Notes under the pieces: model-generated | Databases searched by the model: none | Told to the model about the DNA's origin: nothing | What the model saw: the letters and a program-made list of their open reading frames with translations, nothing else | Assembly (NCBI GenBank): GCA_019634595.1 | Contig: JAHCBC010000003.1 | Location: 248,001-312,000, forward strand | Origin: Akkermansiaceae bacterium | GTDB taxonomy: Bacteria; Verrucomicrobiota; Verrucomicrobiia; Verrucomicrobiales; Akkermansiaceae | Length of the DNA: 64,000 bases | Reading direction: 5' to 3' | Shown here: positions 8,392 to 16,066 of the stretch, one piece after another | Position numbering within the stretch: position 1 is the stretch's first letter | Layout: the number at the start of each line of letters is the position of its first letter | Translations under genes and position numbers: made by a program

Positions 8392-9351
8392 TCAGGGAGT
8401 GGCGACGGGGACCAGCTTGGAGTAGTGGTAGGAGTTCTTCGTGAGGAAATCCGCCTGCTCGGTGGGGGTCTTGAAGGAGCGCACGCGCATCTGCTCCACA
8501 CCGAAGTCCGTCAGGACCGACATGGACACCTCCACGGAGGTGAGGGATCCGGCCTTGAGTTCGTCATCCGTGACTTCCGTCGAACGGGCGCTGAAGTCCG
8601 TGATGATGTTCCCGGCCTCCAGGCGGAACTCGGTGGCGGTTGCGTTGGCACCGCCAAGGGTGATCGGCACATCCACGGTGGAGGCACCCCGGGCGAAAGA
8701 GCGTTCCACCCTCACATGAAGCGTGATGGTGAACTGGAAGATGTTCTCGCAGACAAAGTTGTTCGGGTCATCGGTTTCCGAGCCGAATGCCTCGTCGAAC
8801 ATCGAGCGCAGGCTGGTCGCGGTGCGGTTCGACTTGGAAAGCAGCTTGTCATACGTCTTGTCCGGGTCCACCAGGTTCCGGTAGAGCACGAAGGTGGGGA
8901 TCTCCTTCGAGCCTTGAGCCTGGATGGGGTCCTGGTACTTCAACTGGTAGCCGACGCAGGAAACATCCCCGACGGTTTTCGCCTCTTCGGAAACCTCTCC
9001 ATTGTAGCGGTCCGTCGGGGAGGTGTAGAAGATCAGGCTGGAGGAACTCGGGCTGTCGATGGCCGGAACGGCCCCCTTTGCCTCGACGGGTTCGGTGACG
9101 GCGGAAAGCCACTCGGTGTTGGCACCGCGCCGGTTCACCAGCGCCTCGAGATCCCGCGCCATGGTATCCAGCATGGACTTCGCCTGGCGGCTCGCACGGA
9201 TCTCAGAGCGGCTGCGGGTCCAGGTATCGAGGGCGATGGCCGTGATCGAGACAAGGACGGTCACGATCATGGTCGTGATCGTCATCGCCACCATGAGCTC
9301 GATGAGGGTGAAGCCCCGCTTGCGGCGGACGTTGGTTGGAAGGGTTTTCAT
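8392..9351 (-). CDS. Pilin-like protein, probable Verru_Chthon cassette protein C
   Basis: 319 residues. The N-terminus has a type IV prepilin cleavage/methylation site (KRGFTLIELMVAMTITTMI) followed by a hydrophobic helix. The rest is a soluble domain with DTMARDLEALVNRRG, typical of one member of the Verrucomicrobia-specific gene cassette. It is the last gene of a three-gene run (gaps 20 and 8 bases). Expected to enter a pseudopilus or type II secretion-like fibre; the actual role is unknown. The letter C is from memory of the family and tentative. Confidence 0.75.
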   Translation of the reverse strand: MKTLPTNVRRKRGFTLIELMVAMTITTMIVTVLVSITAIALDTWTRSRSEIRASRQAKSMLDTMARDLEALVNRRGANTEWLSAVTEPVEAKGAVPAIDSPSSSSLIFYTSPTDRYNGEVSEEAKTVGDVSCVGYQLKYQDPIQAQGSKEIPTFVLYRNLVDPDKTYDKLLSKSNRTATSLRSMFDEAFGSETDDPNNFVCENIFQFTITLHVRVERSFARGASTVDVPITLGGANATATEFRLEAGNIITDFSARSTEVTDDELKAGSLTSVEVSMSVLTDFGVEQMRVRSFKTPTEQADFLTKNSYHYSKLVPVATP

Positions 9352-9371
9352 GTCGCAGGGGAAAATGGGAT

Positions 9372-10091
9372 TCAGCGGCGGACGGCGAGGTTCCGGCGGA
9401 AGATGGGATTTGAGTCGGATTCGAAAATCTGGGAAAATGGCGTGCTTTTCAGGTAGTCCATCGACTTCGCGGGCATGCTGTAAAACTCCGCCGCGAATGC
9501 GATGACCGCCTCAGGATAGTTTTCCACGCCTCCTCCACCCGACCCCTCCGGGGAGGTGATGCGGCCTTTCGAGGAAGGCTTCGCCTCCAGTTCATCCTTG
9601 GCGCCGGTATAGGTGAGCTGGAGACACTTCACCAGGAACAGGCCGCCTTCGATCGCTTTGATGTCCTCCGCAAAGAGAGGGTCGTTCAAGCGGCGTGCCA
9701 TCGGCTGGACCACATAGTCCTTGCCGGGGGTGCCCTGGGCCCTGGGCATGGCATTCAGCGTGCCATCCGGCCGCTGGTCGGACGGATCCCCACGGTATTG
9801 ATAAACAAAGATGGCTTCCCGGGGATTGTAGGAGTTCTCGATCCAGTCGTATCCCTTCTCAAAACCGGTCCCGTACTTGGAGGATTCCCTGTCGCGGACG
9901 CTGGTCATCTCACGCTCCAGCGTGGAGGCCAGGCGGTCGGCCTCCTGGACGTTGAGCGCACGACGGATACCGGTGGCCGCAGGGCCGAAGACATACATGA
10001 AGCCGGTGAGCAGCACGGCGAGCACGCCGATGGCGATCACGGTTTCCAGCAAGGTGAAGCCGGATTTTTTGACCATAGGTTGGGTTTTCAT
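9372..10091 (-). CDS. Pilin-like protein, probable Verru_Chthon cassette protein B
   Basis: 239 residues. Prepilin signal KKSGFTLLETVIAIGVLAVL with the conserved Glu five residues after the cleavage site, then a soluble domain with a conserved-looking VQEADRLASTLEREM stretch. It is the middle gene of the three-gene pilin-like run. The family occurs in Verrucomicrobia as part of a four-gene cassette of unknown function. Confidence 0.72.
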   Translation of the reverse strand: MKTQPMVKKSGFTLLETVIAIGVLAVLLTGFMYVFGPAATGIRRALNVQEADRLASTLEREMTSVRDRESSKYGTGFEKGYDWIENSYNPREAIFVYQYRGDPSDQRPDGTLNAMPRAQGTPGKDYVVQPMARRLNDPLFAEDIKAIEGGLFLVKCLQLTYTGAKDELEAKPSSKGRITSPEGSGGGGVENYPEAVIAFAAEFYSMPAKSMDYLKSTPFSQIFESDSNPIFRRNLAVRR

Positions 10092-10099
10092 GGACGGGT

Positions 10100-10789
10100 T
10101 CAGAAATTTTGGACTTCGCTGGGGAGATTCATCTGCTCGGGACTGCGGAAGGTCGAAGTACGGCCGTTGCGCCAGACGACGAAGCCTCCGAAGTCCCGCT
10201 TGGTGGAGGCGGTGACCACTGGCTTTGGCTCACCCGGATTCCGGGCGCCGGCACCGATGACGAAGCTGGCTCCAGGAGTGGCACAGATCCCTTCGCCGTT
10301 GAATTCGTAGTAGAGGTATTCCCCCTGGAACGTGCGGTTCACGTTGGAAAGGGTCATCTGGTCCAGCGCACCGCCCGCACCGGAGTGATCCTTCGTGCTG
10401 TAGGCGCGGCTGAAATAGGTTTGGTCGGGAAGAAACAGCGCGCGGCCGGCCACCACCCAGTTGTCCTTCTCCGGCAGACCGCTGTCATCAATTTCCTCAT
10501 AAACCACGAAGATGCGGCGGAGGTAGTTCTCACGGTTCTTCGGATCGGTGACATCGACCAACACCCGTGACCGGGTCCGCTTGCTGACCGCCGCGGCCCG
10601 GGCTTCATCAAAGACAGCTTCAGCCGTGGCCACACCAGTCCCCGTGCCTTTGCCCCCCAGCACCCCGCCCACACCGATGGCCGCAACGGTCATCAAAATG
10701 GAGATGATGGCGATCACCGCCAGGAGTTCGATGAGCGAGAATCCCCGCGTCCGGAACGACGGGGATGATTTCAGGGATCCAAATTGCAT
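10100..10789 (-). CDS. Pilin-like protein, probable Verru_Chthon cassette protein D
   Basis: 229 residues. Prepilin motif RGFSLIELLAVIAIISILM after a short basic leader, then a GspH/pseudopilin-like globular part (VFDEARAAAVSKRTRSRVLV). First gene of the pilin-like operon; its promoter should lie in 10790-11052. The cassette's fourth, larger member (protein A) is not next to any of these three genes. Confidence 0.72.
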   Translation of the reverse strand: MQFGSLKSSPSFRTRGFSLIELLAVIAIISILMTVAAIGVGGVLGGKGTGTGVATAEAVFDEARAAAVSKRTRSRVLVDVTDPKNRENYLRRIFVVYEEIDDSGLPEKDNWVVAGRALFLPDQTYFSRAYSTKDHSGAGGALDQMTLSNVNRTFQGEYLYYEFNGEGICATPGASFVIGAGARNPGEPKPVVTASTKRDFGGFVVWRNGRTSTFRSPEQMNLPSEVQNF

Positions 10790-10850
10790 GGGGTTTTCGC
10801 AGGGTTTTGGTCGGAATATGGTCGGATGAAAGCGAGATTACAAGGGCAAA

Positions 10851-10870
10851 TGTAAATACATGATATTACA
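10851..10870. promoter_or_regulatory. Imperfect palindrome upstream of the pilin-like operon
   Basis: TGTAAATACATGATATTACA has 5-base arms TGTAA/TTACA around a central CATG (7 of 10 positions pair). It lies about 62 bases upstream of the first pilin-like gene and could be a regulator site or chance AT-rich sequence. The rest of 10790-11052 shows no recognisable gene. Confidence 0.25.
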
Positions 10871-11052
10871 CGCCCGGGGTGGTTCCGGAGAGCGGACGCG
10901 CGCCATCAGGATCGTGCCGGTCATCAAATCCACTTCCATGTCCGCATAGGAAACGCGAGTTGAACCAAGGCTGTCAATGCGCCGGAGCACGGCAATCAAA
11001 ATTCTTTGAAAAAATCGTCGAATACCCACCGGGAACGACGAGTCTTATTCTC

Positions 11053-12027
11053 ATGAAGCAAACCCTTCGCCGCTTGGCTGCCGCCGCAGCCGGTCTCACC
11101 GCCGCAGTGCTCATCAGTTCCTGCGCCTATGATCCCTACTACTCCGATGGCTACGGTGGTGGCTATTCCAGCGGATCCTACTCCACTTCCGTCTTCATCA
11201 GCACCGGCGACCCACGCTGGGGATATGACCCATATTCCCACAGCTACTACGACTATCACCGCCGTGCCTACTACGACCCCTACCTCTACGGTTATTATCC
11301 GGTCGGATTCCGCCCCCCGATCGTCTATGGGGTCCCGCACCCCCATGGCTGGCGGCCCGGCAGCCGCTATTGCCCGCCACCCAGCCGGGTGAGGAGCCAC
11401 ACCCTTTCCGGCTACCAGAACCGGGAGTCCCTCTACCGCAACAGCAACTTCTCCTGGAGGAACGAGGTCAGACAGCGCGATTCCGGATCGAGGTTCCAGC
11501 CCGGCTCCGACTACGGCCGCGGCCGCCCGGGCGGGTTTGACCGCAGCCGGACGGACAATGACCGTGGCGACCGCGGTGGCTTCAACCGTGGCAATGTCCC
11601 CGTCCAACGCCAGTTCCCCGGAGGGGATGCGGACCGTGGACGCGGCCCGGGCCGGGACAGCTCCCCATTTGTCCGCCCTCCGCAGAGGGATTCCTCAAAC
11701 TTCGGCCGTCCTCAGCGTGAGGGAGGATTCCAACGCCGGGAGGCACCCGACCGCCCGCAAATCCGCCCCGACATCCGCCAGCAGGCACCGGAGAGACCCC
11801 AGTTCCGCCAGCAGGCTCCCGAGCGCCCGCAGTTCCGCCCGGAGAGATCCCGTGAAAGCAACCGCCCGACCCCATCCGGCATCAACAATCCGGTGAGGCT
11901 GGCACCTGACCGTCCGGCACCTCCCCAACGCCAGGCCCCCAGCTTCCAGCGGGAAAGCCGCCAGCAGGCACCATCCGCCGGTGACGGCGGACGCAGGGGT
12001 GACGGACGCGGATCCCGCCGCGAATAA
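11053..12027 (+). CDS. Arg/Tyr-rich putative lipoprotein of low complexity
   Basis: 324 residues. A lipoprotein signal with lipobox LISSC is followed by a Tyr/Gly/Ser-rich region (residues ~25-110) and a long Arg/Pro/Gln/Gly-rich tail with degenerate repeats (QQAPERPQFR twice, RPQIRPDIR). Predicted cell-envelope anchored and largely disordered, strongly basic. Similar proteins are common in Verrucomicrobia, but I know of no function. The ATG at 11053 was chosen because the upstream extension lacks a signal peptide. Confidence 0.7.
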   Translation: MKQTLRRLAAAAAGLTAAVLISSCAYDPYYSDGYGGGYSSGSYSTSVFISTGDPRWGYDPYSHSYYDYHRRAYYDPYLYGYYPVGFRPPIVYGVPHPHGWRPGSRYCPPPSRVRSHTLSGYQNRESLYRNSNFSWRNEVRQRDSGSRFQPGSDYGRGRPGGFDRSRTDNDRGDRGGFNRGNVPVQRQFPGGDADRGRGPGRDSSPFVRPPQRDSSNFGRPQREGGFQRREAPDRPQIRPDIRQQAPERPQFRQQAPERPQFRPERSRESNRPTPSGINNPVRLAPDRPAPPQRQAPSFQRESRQQAPSAGDGGRRGDGRGSRRE

Positions 12028-12040
12028 ACGGGCCGCCACC

Positions 12041-12793
12041 CTATGCTTCCCCGGACTTGACCTTCCTCGCCTCCCTCCGTTCCCGGTCACGGCGGAGGGT
12101 GGCGATGGTCACCCGGGGCCGCAACAGCCACAGCCCCATGAAGAAGCCGGCCATGCCTCCACCGAAGTGACAGGCGTGGCCGATGCTGTATCCCTGACCG
12201 GCCAGCCCCGCGTCCGTGAACAGTTCCACGACTTTGGTGAAACCGGGGACATCCGGATTCAGGTCCACCAGCGCGAAAACCAGTTCCACCATCATGACGC
12301 CGATGCCCAGCGTCCGGGCGGATACCGGGATGGGCCACATCTTTGAGTCCGGGGACAGGGTGGTGAGCAGGATGAGCAGCGCGACACACCCGCCGGAAAC
12401 CCCCACCAAGGGACCGCCGTCATCCAACATGAGGTGGGCCAAGCCGCCGACAAAAACACCGGCCGCCAGGGTCTTCACGACCCGCCCCTTTCCCAGCACA
12501 TGCTCCACCCGCGCACCGATCATCACGATGCACAGGCAGTTGATCCCCACATGCAGCAGCCCGCCATGGAGCAGGCCGTAGCTGAACAACTGCCACACCT
12601 CTCCGTCCGAAATCCCACTCCGGCTGAGCCCGAATTTCTGGAAAATCCAAGGCAGCGCCTCATACCCCCCCGCCACGGAAACCAGCACCTGCACGGCAAC
12701 GAGGACCAGCACCACCCCCCATGAGGCCCGGGCCGACAAAATCGACCTCAGCCGGTGCCCCAATTCGGAAAAGTACACACCGGAACATCGCAT
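12041..12793 (-). CDS. Rhomboid family intramembrane serine protease
   Basis: 250 residues, about six membrane helices. It has the rhomboid hallmarks: an HGGLLHVGINC segment (His/Asn oxyanion helix), the nucleophile motif GVSGG, and a late His in GHACHFGGGMAGF for the Ser-His dyad. It cleaves membrane proteins inside the bilayer; the substrate is unknown. The gene converges on the Arg-rich lipoprotein gene with a 13-base gap. Confidence 0.9.
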   Translation of the reverse strand: MRCSGVYFSELGHRLRSILSARASWGVVLVLVAVQVLVSVAGGYEALPWIFQKFGLSRSGISDGEVWQLFSYGLLHGGLLHVGINCLCIVMIGARVEHVLGKGRVVKTLAAGVFVGGLAHLMLDDGGPLVGVSGGCVALLILLTTLSPDSKMWPIPVSARTLGIGVMMVELVFALVDLNPDVPGFTKVVELFTDAGLAGQGYSIGHACHFGGGMAGFFMGLWLLRPRVTIATLRRDRERREARKVKSGEA

Positions 12794-12838
12794 GTCGGCG
12801 TGGGGTTGGAAACAGGAATCGGTCCGGAAGCAGGCGGA

Positions 12839-13408
12839 TCAGTCGATGACCCGGGCGCGCGGCTCCCGGCGGATGACATCCGCGGCTCCCGCGCTGGTGA
12901 CGAAGGGTCCGCCCTCCAGCGGAGCCACGCCGGTGAACGCCACATCCGGCATGTCCGTCGGCCGTCCGGCGAGCGGGAAGTCCTTCCGCAGCGGGAAGAA
13001 CGGATAACCCTCCCACATGAGGATGCGCTTCATGTTCGGGTGGCCGGAAAAACGGATGCCCATCATGTCCCACACCTCGCGCTCATGCCAGTCCGCACCG
13101 GCCCAGATGTCCACGGCGCTGGGCACTTCCTCATCCTCACTGACTTTCGCCTTCACCCGCAGGTGGCGTGCGTCATCCAGCGTGGCCAGTTCATAGACGA
13201 CCTCGAAACGGGGATCATCCCCGAAGTGATCGACGCTGGAGATGTCCAGCACCAGTTCATAGCCAAGGTCATCCCGGCATTTCCCGAGAACCGCATGGAG
13301 ATCCGCCACTGCGACGTGAAGGGTGGTTTCGCCCCGGAATTCGGTGATTCCGGCGACTTTCGTTCCGAACACTTCGTTGAGCTTCGCGGTGTCTTCTCCT
13401 TTGGCCAT
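12839..13408 (-). CDS. nuoC: NADH-quinone oxidoreductase subunit C
   Basis: Complex I peripheral-arm 30-kDa subunit, 189 residues from the ATG at 13408 (MAKGEDTAKLNEVFG). The family signature ADWHEREVWDMMGIRFSGHPN and the end motif EGYPFFPLRKDFPL are present. The longer frame upstream overlaps nuoB in another frame and was rejected. It follows nuoB after a 29-base gap; no other nuo gene is in the window. Confidence 0.93.
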   Translation of the reverse strand: MAKGEDTAKLNEVFGTKVAGITEFRGETTLHVAVADLHAVLGKCRDDLGYELVLDISSVDHFGDDPRFEVVYELATLDDARHLRVKAKVSEDEEVPSAVDIWAGADWHEREVWDMMGIRFSGHPNMKRILMWEGYPFFPLRKDFPLAGRPTDMPDVAFTGVAPLEGGPFVTSAGAADVIRREPRARVID

Positions 13409-13437
13409 GGCTTGGAAAGTTTCTCGTTCGGGGAAAA

Positions 13438-13974
13438 TCAGGCCATTTCCTCGATCATCGTGCGCTTCTGGTCCTCGACGGCGCTCTCGCCCTCGATCTT
13501 CCGCTGCAAGCGCATCATGCCTTCGATGAGGGCTTCCGGCCGTGGCGGGCAGCCCGAAATATAGACGTCCACGGGGATGAGCTGGTCGATGCCCTGCAGC
13601 ACCGCGTAGCTGCGGTACATCCCGCCGCTGGAGGCGCAGGCCCCCATGGCGATGCACCACTTCGGCTCCGGCATCTGGTCCCATACGCGCTTCACCGCCA
13701 GTGCCATCTTGTAGGTCACCGTGCCGGCGACGATCATCACGTCACTCTGGCGCGGGGAAAAGCGCATGACCTCCATGCCGAAACGGGAGATGTCAAAGCG
13801 GCTGGAAGCGGTGGCCATCAGCTCGATGGCGCAGCAGGCGAGGCCCATCGGCATCGGCCACAGCGAGTTCTTCCGCATCCAGTTCATCGCCGCGTCAAGC
13901 TGGGTGAAGATGACGTTGCCCTCGATCTTCGAATCATAGGCGGCATGAGCGATCGAGGAGGAGTCGGTTACCAT
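13438..13974 (-). CDS. nuoB: NADH-quinone oxidoreductase subunit B
   Basis: Complex I subunit that holds the terminal [4Fe-4S] cluster N2 and passes electrons to quinone. 178 residues. The N2 ligands are visible: tandem Cys in [10 protein letters not shown], Cys in GACASSGG, and Cys in [10 protein letters not shown]. First gene of a nuoBC pair. A Rex-type operator lies 54-72 bases upstream and a large inverted repeat just beyond. nuoA and nuoD onward are absent here. Confidence 0.95.
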   Translation of the reverse strand: MVTDSSSIAHAAYDSKIEGNVIFTQLDAAMNWMRKNSLWPMPMGLACCAIELMATASSRFDISRFGMEVMRFSPRQSDVMIVAGTVTYKMALAVKRVWDQMPEPKWCIAMGACASSGGMYRSYAVLQGIDQLIPVDVYISGCPPRPEALIEGMMRLQRKIEGESAVEDQKRTMIEEMA

Positions 13975-14028
13975 AGCGGGGCGGGATCGCCGTTACTCTG
14001 CCCATGGGATGCGGCTGCCTCAAGTGGA

Positions 14029-14046
14029 TTGTGAAATTTTTCACAA
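14029..14046. promoter_or_regulatory. Rex-type operator upstream of nuoB
   Basis: TTGTGAAATTTTTCACAA fits the Rex consensus TTGTGAA-N4-TTCACAA at every fixed position. Rex is a repressor that leaves DNA when NADH/NAD+ rises, and it controls respiratory genes in several phyla. The same 18 bases occur upstream of actA. A lone half-site TTGTGAA also lies at 14181. The Rex gene is not in the window. Confidence 0.75.
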
Positions 14047-14059
14047 GCCTCTCGGAAAA

Positions 14060-14154
14060 GAAAGGAGGGCAAGCCTCCGGATTGCCAACACCAGGTGGGG
14101 CAAGCCTCAGGCTTGCTTCTTTTGGGAGGCAATCCGGAGGCTTGCCCTCCTTTC
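14060..14154. repeat. 95-bp palindromic element with 27-bp perfect arms
   Basis: Arms 14060-14086 and 14128-14154 are exact inverted copies, including the unit GGCAAGCCTCCGGATTGCC in alternate orientation. A second small palindrome (CAAGCCTCAGGCTTG) lies in the loop. No coding potential. Probably a REP/MITE-type element inserted between nuoB and the gluQ start; it could form a large cruciform. Confidence 0.75.
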
Positions 14155-14263
14155 TCCTTCCCGTCCCCATGTCTTTCCCCTTGTGAAAATCCGGCGGCCA
14201 AAGAGATTATCCCCGCCGCCCTCATTTGCCCGTTCCAGTGCCCGGAAGCGCGGGATGATTCCA

Positions 14264-15139
14264 ATGACCCACCTCCGCACCCGCTTCGCTCCCAGCCCCA
14301 CGGGAAAGCTTCACCTCGGCCATGCGATGGCGGCGTGGGTGGCGAAGGCTCTGGCGGATGCACACGGCGGCACTTTCCTGCTGCGGCATGAGGACATCGA
14401 CCTGACCCGCGTGCGGGAGGAATACTACAGCGGCATCGAGGAAGATCTGCTCTGGCTGGGGCTGGATTGGCAGGGCACTCCTTTGCGCCAGACCACACGT
14501 ATCCCCGCCTATGAGGCCGCGCTGGAGCGGCTGAAAGAAATGGGGGTGGCCTACCCGTGCTTCTGCACCCGGCGGGAGATCAACGAGATGGGTGCCCCCC
14601 ACGGTCCGGAAGGTCCGCTCTATCCCGGTGCCTGCCGGGAACTGCCCGTGGAGGTCCGGCAGGAAAAACTGGCCGCGGGACTCTCCCACGCCTGGCGGCT
14701 GGATGCCGGAAAGGCGGCGTGCCGGGCGGGACGCAGGCTCACTTTCAACGACCTGATGCACGGCGTGGCGGTGGTGGATGAAGACCTGCTGGGAGACGTG
14801 GTGCTGGCGCGGAAAGACATCGGCACGGCCTACCATCTCGCCGTGGTGGTGGATGACGCTTTCCAGGAAATCACCCATGTGACACGCGGGGAGGACCTCC
14901 TCCACTCCACCCATGTCCACCGGCTGCTGCAGGAACTGCTGGGACTGCCGGAGCCGGTCTATCTCCACCACCCGCTGGTGCTGGATGACAGCGGCAAGCG
15001 GCTGGCAAAGCGGCATGACGCACTGGCCGTCGCCGCCATGAGGGAAGCCGGAGCCCCCCCTGCGGAGATCCTTTCGCGGATTCAGGATCCGGCGGTGATC
15101 CGGGCGATCACGGCGTCCACGACCTCCGGCAGCGTCTGA
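14264..15139 (+). CDS. gluQ: Glutamyl-Q tRNA(Asp) synthetase
   Basis: A GluRS catalytic-core paralogue that attaches Glu to queuosine in tRNA-Asp. About 291 residues from ATG 14264 (MTHLRTRFAPSPTGKLHLGHA). It has the class I HIGH-type HLGHA, zinc ligands CFCTRREI with YPGAC downstream, and a KRLAKRH KMSKS-like loop. It lacks the anticodon-binding half of GluRS, as expected for this family. ATG 14255 is an alternative start. Its 3' end overlaps gluconokinase on the other strand by 58 bases. Confidence 0.9.
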   Translation: MTHLRTRFAPSPTGKLHLGHAMAAWVAKALADAHGGTFLLRHEDIDLTRVREEYYSGIEEDLLWLGLDWQGTPLRQTTRIPAYEAALERLKEMGVAYPCFCTRREINEMGAPHGPEGPLYPGACRELPVEVRQEKLAAGLSHAWRLDAGKAACRAGRRLTFNDLMHGVAVVDEDLLGDVVLARKDIGTAYHLAVVVDDAFQEITHVTRGEDLLHSTHVHRLLQELLGLPEPVYLHHPLVLDDSGKRLAKRHDALAVAAMREAGAPPAEILSRIQDPAVIRAITASTTSGSV

Positions 15140-15600
15140 TCGATCGGGATCACGATGACATCCGCCTCATCCTCCACGGGCTCCTCCAGCGCCTCAAACT
15201 GGGTGACCAGCATCTGTGGTTTGAAGAAATGTCCGGGACGCGCCTGCATCCGTCCGAGAATGAGATCGTAGCTGCCTTTCAGATAGATGAAGGTGAGGTC
15301 TGGATTCCCCTCCCGCAGGCGGTCGCGGTAGCGGGCCTTCAGCGCGGAGCAGACGATGAACGAATACGCGTTCGTGCGCTTCATCGCGAAAGCGGCGTCA
15401 TTCAGGGCGGTCAGCCAGGGAGCACGGTCATCGTCGTTGAGCGACTGGCCGGAGGACATCTTGAGGATGTTCGCCCGCGGGTGGAGGAAGTCACCGTCGA
15501 GCATCGCGCCGCCCACTTTCCGCGCCACTTCGGAAGCCACCACGGATTTCCCGCTGCCGGAAACCCCCATCACCACGAAGACCCTGTTCGTTGATTCCAT
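15082..15600 (-). CDS. gntK: Gluconokinase
   Basis: Phosphorylates gluconate with ATP to 6-phosphogluconate. 172 residues from ATG 15600 (MESTNRVFVVMGVSGSGKS). P-loop GVSGSGKS, DGDFLHPRANILKMSSGQSL and GHFFKPQMLVTQFEALEEP are diagnostic of the GntK family. It is convergent with gluQ and shares 58 bases with it. A 75-bp palindromic repeat lies just upstream. Confidence 0.93.
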   Translation of the reverse strand: MESTNRVFVVMGVSGSGKSVVASEVARKVGGAMLDGDFLHPRANILKMSSGQSLNDDDRAPWLTALNDAAFAMKRTNAYSFIVCSALKARYRDRLREGNPDLTFIYLKGSYDLILGRMQARPGHFFKPQMLVTQFEALEEPVEDEADVIVIPIDQTLPEVVDAVIARITAGS

Positions 15601-15645
15601 CGGGGAGGAAATTCCGCGTTTGTCCGCGGTTAGGCAAGGCAAAGA

Positions 15646-15720
15646 CTGGGACCGCGGAATTCATTCCGCCCCGGAGCAAATGGCAAGCGAAGCCAAGCGG
15701 AATGAATTCCGCGGTCCCAG
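15646..15720. repeat. 75-bp REP-like palindrome (CTGGGACCGCGG family)
   Basis: Arms 15646-15669 and 15697-15720 are perfect 24-base inverted copies. Each arm is itself palindromic (GCGGAAT/ATTCCGC). Related copies start at 52615 and 55474. It sits 5 bases from the end of the DUF3820 gene and may also act as a 3' stabiliser for the respiratory operon. Confidence 0.8.
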
Positions 15721-15725
15721 CCCCA

Positions 15726-16040
15726 CTACTCGAAATCAAATGACCGCCGCGGCTTCTGCCTTAGCGGAAACCTGCCACCCATCGCCTGGCGCATAGGGTC
15801 GAAGACGGCGTCCATGCCGACTTCCTTGATGACGTTCACCTGGGCCATCAGCTCGCCGAGGCGGCCTTTGGGAAAACCACGTTCCTTGAACCACGCCAGA
15901 TACTCCGGAGGGAGATCCATGATCGGAACCCCGGCGGGCGGGTACTCCTTGATCCCGAATTTCCCGAAGGGCATCCGGGTGCGTCCGATCTCCGCCAGAA
16001 GGTTCCGGAAGTCCTCGCGGTCAAGCTCGATGGGATCCAT
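15726..16040 (-). CDS. DUF3820 family protein
   Basis: 104 residues from ATG 16040 (MDPIELDREDFRNLLAEIG). The core MPFGKFGIKEYPPAGVPIMD followed by LPPEYLAWFKERGFPKGRLG matches the small DUF3820 family. Function unknown. It starts 26 bases after coxB ends on the same strand, so it is probably the last gene of the respiratory operon. The longer upstream frame is antisense-like repeat from coxB and was discarded. Confidence 0.75.
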   Translation of the reverse strand: MDPIELDREDFRNLLAEIGRTRMPFGKFGIKEYPPAGVPIMDLPPEYLAWFKERGFPKGRLGELMAQVNVIKEVGMDAVFDPMRQAMGGRFPLRQKPRRSFDFE

Positions 16041-16066
16041 CGCGTAGGGACCGTAAGGTTCCCCGA

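Noticed and set aside
10838..11029. 63-codon minus-strand frame upstream of the pilin-like genes
   Set aside because: No homology recognised, no ribosome site, and it overlaps the probable promoter region.
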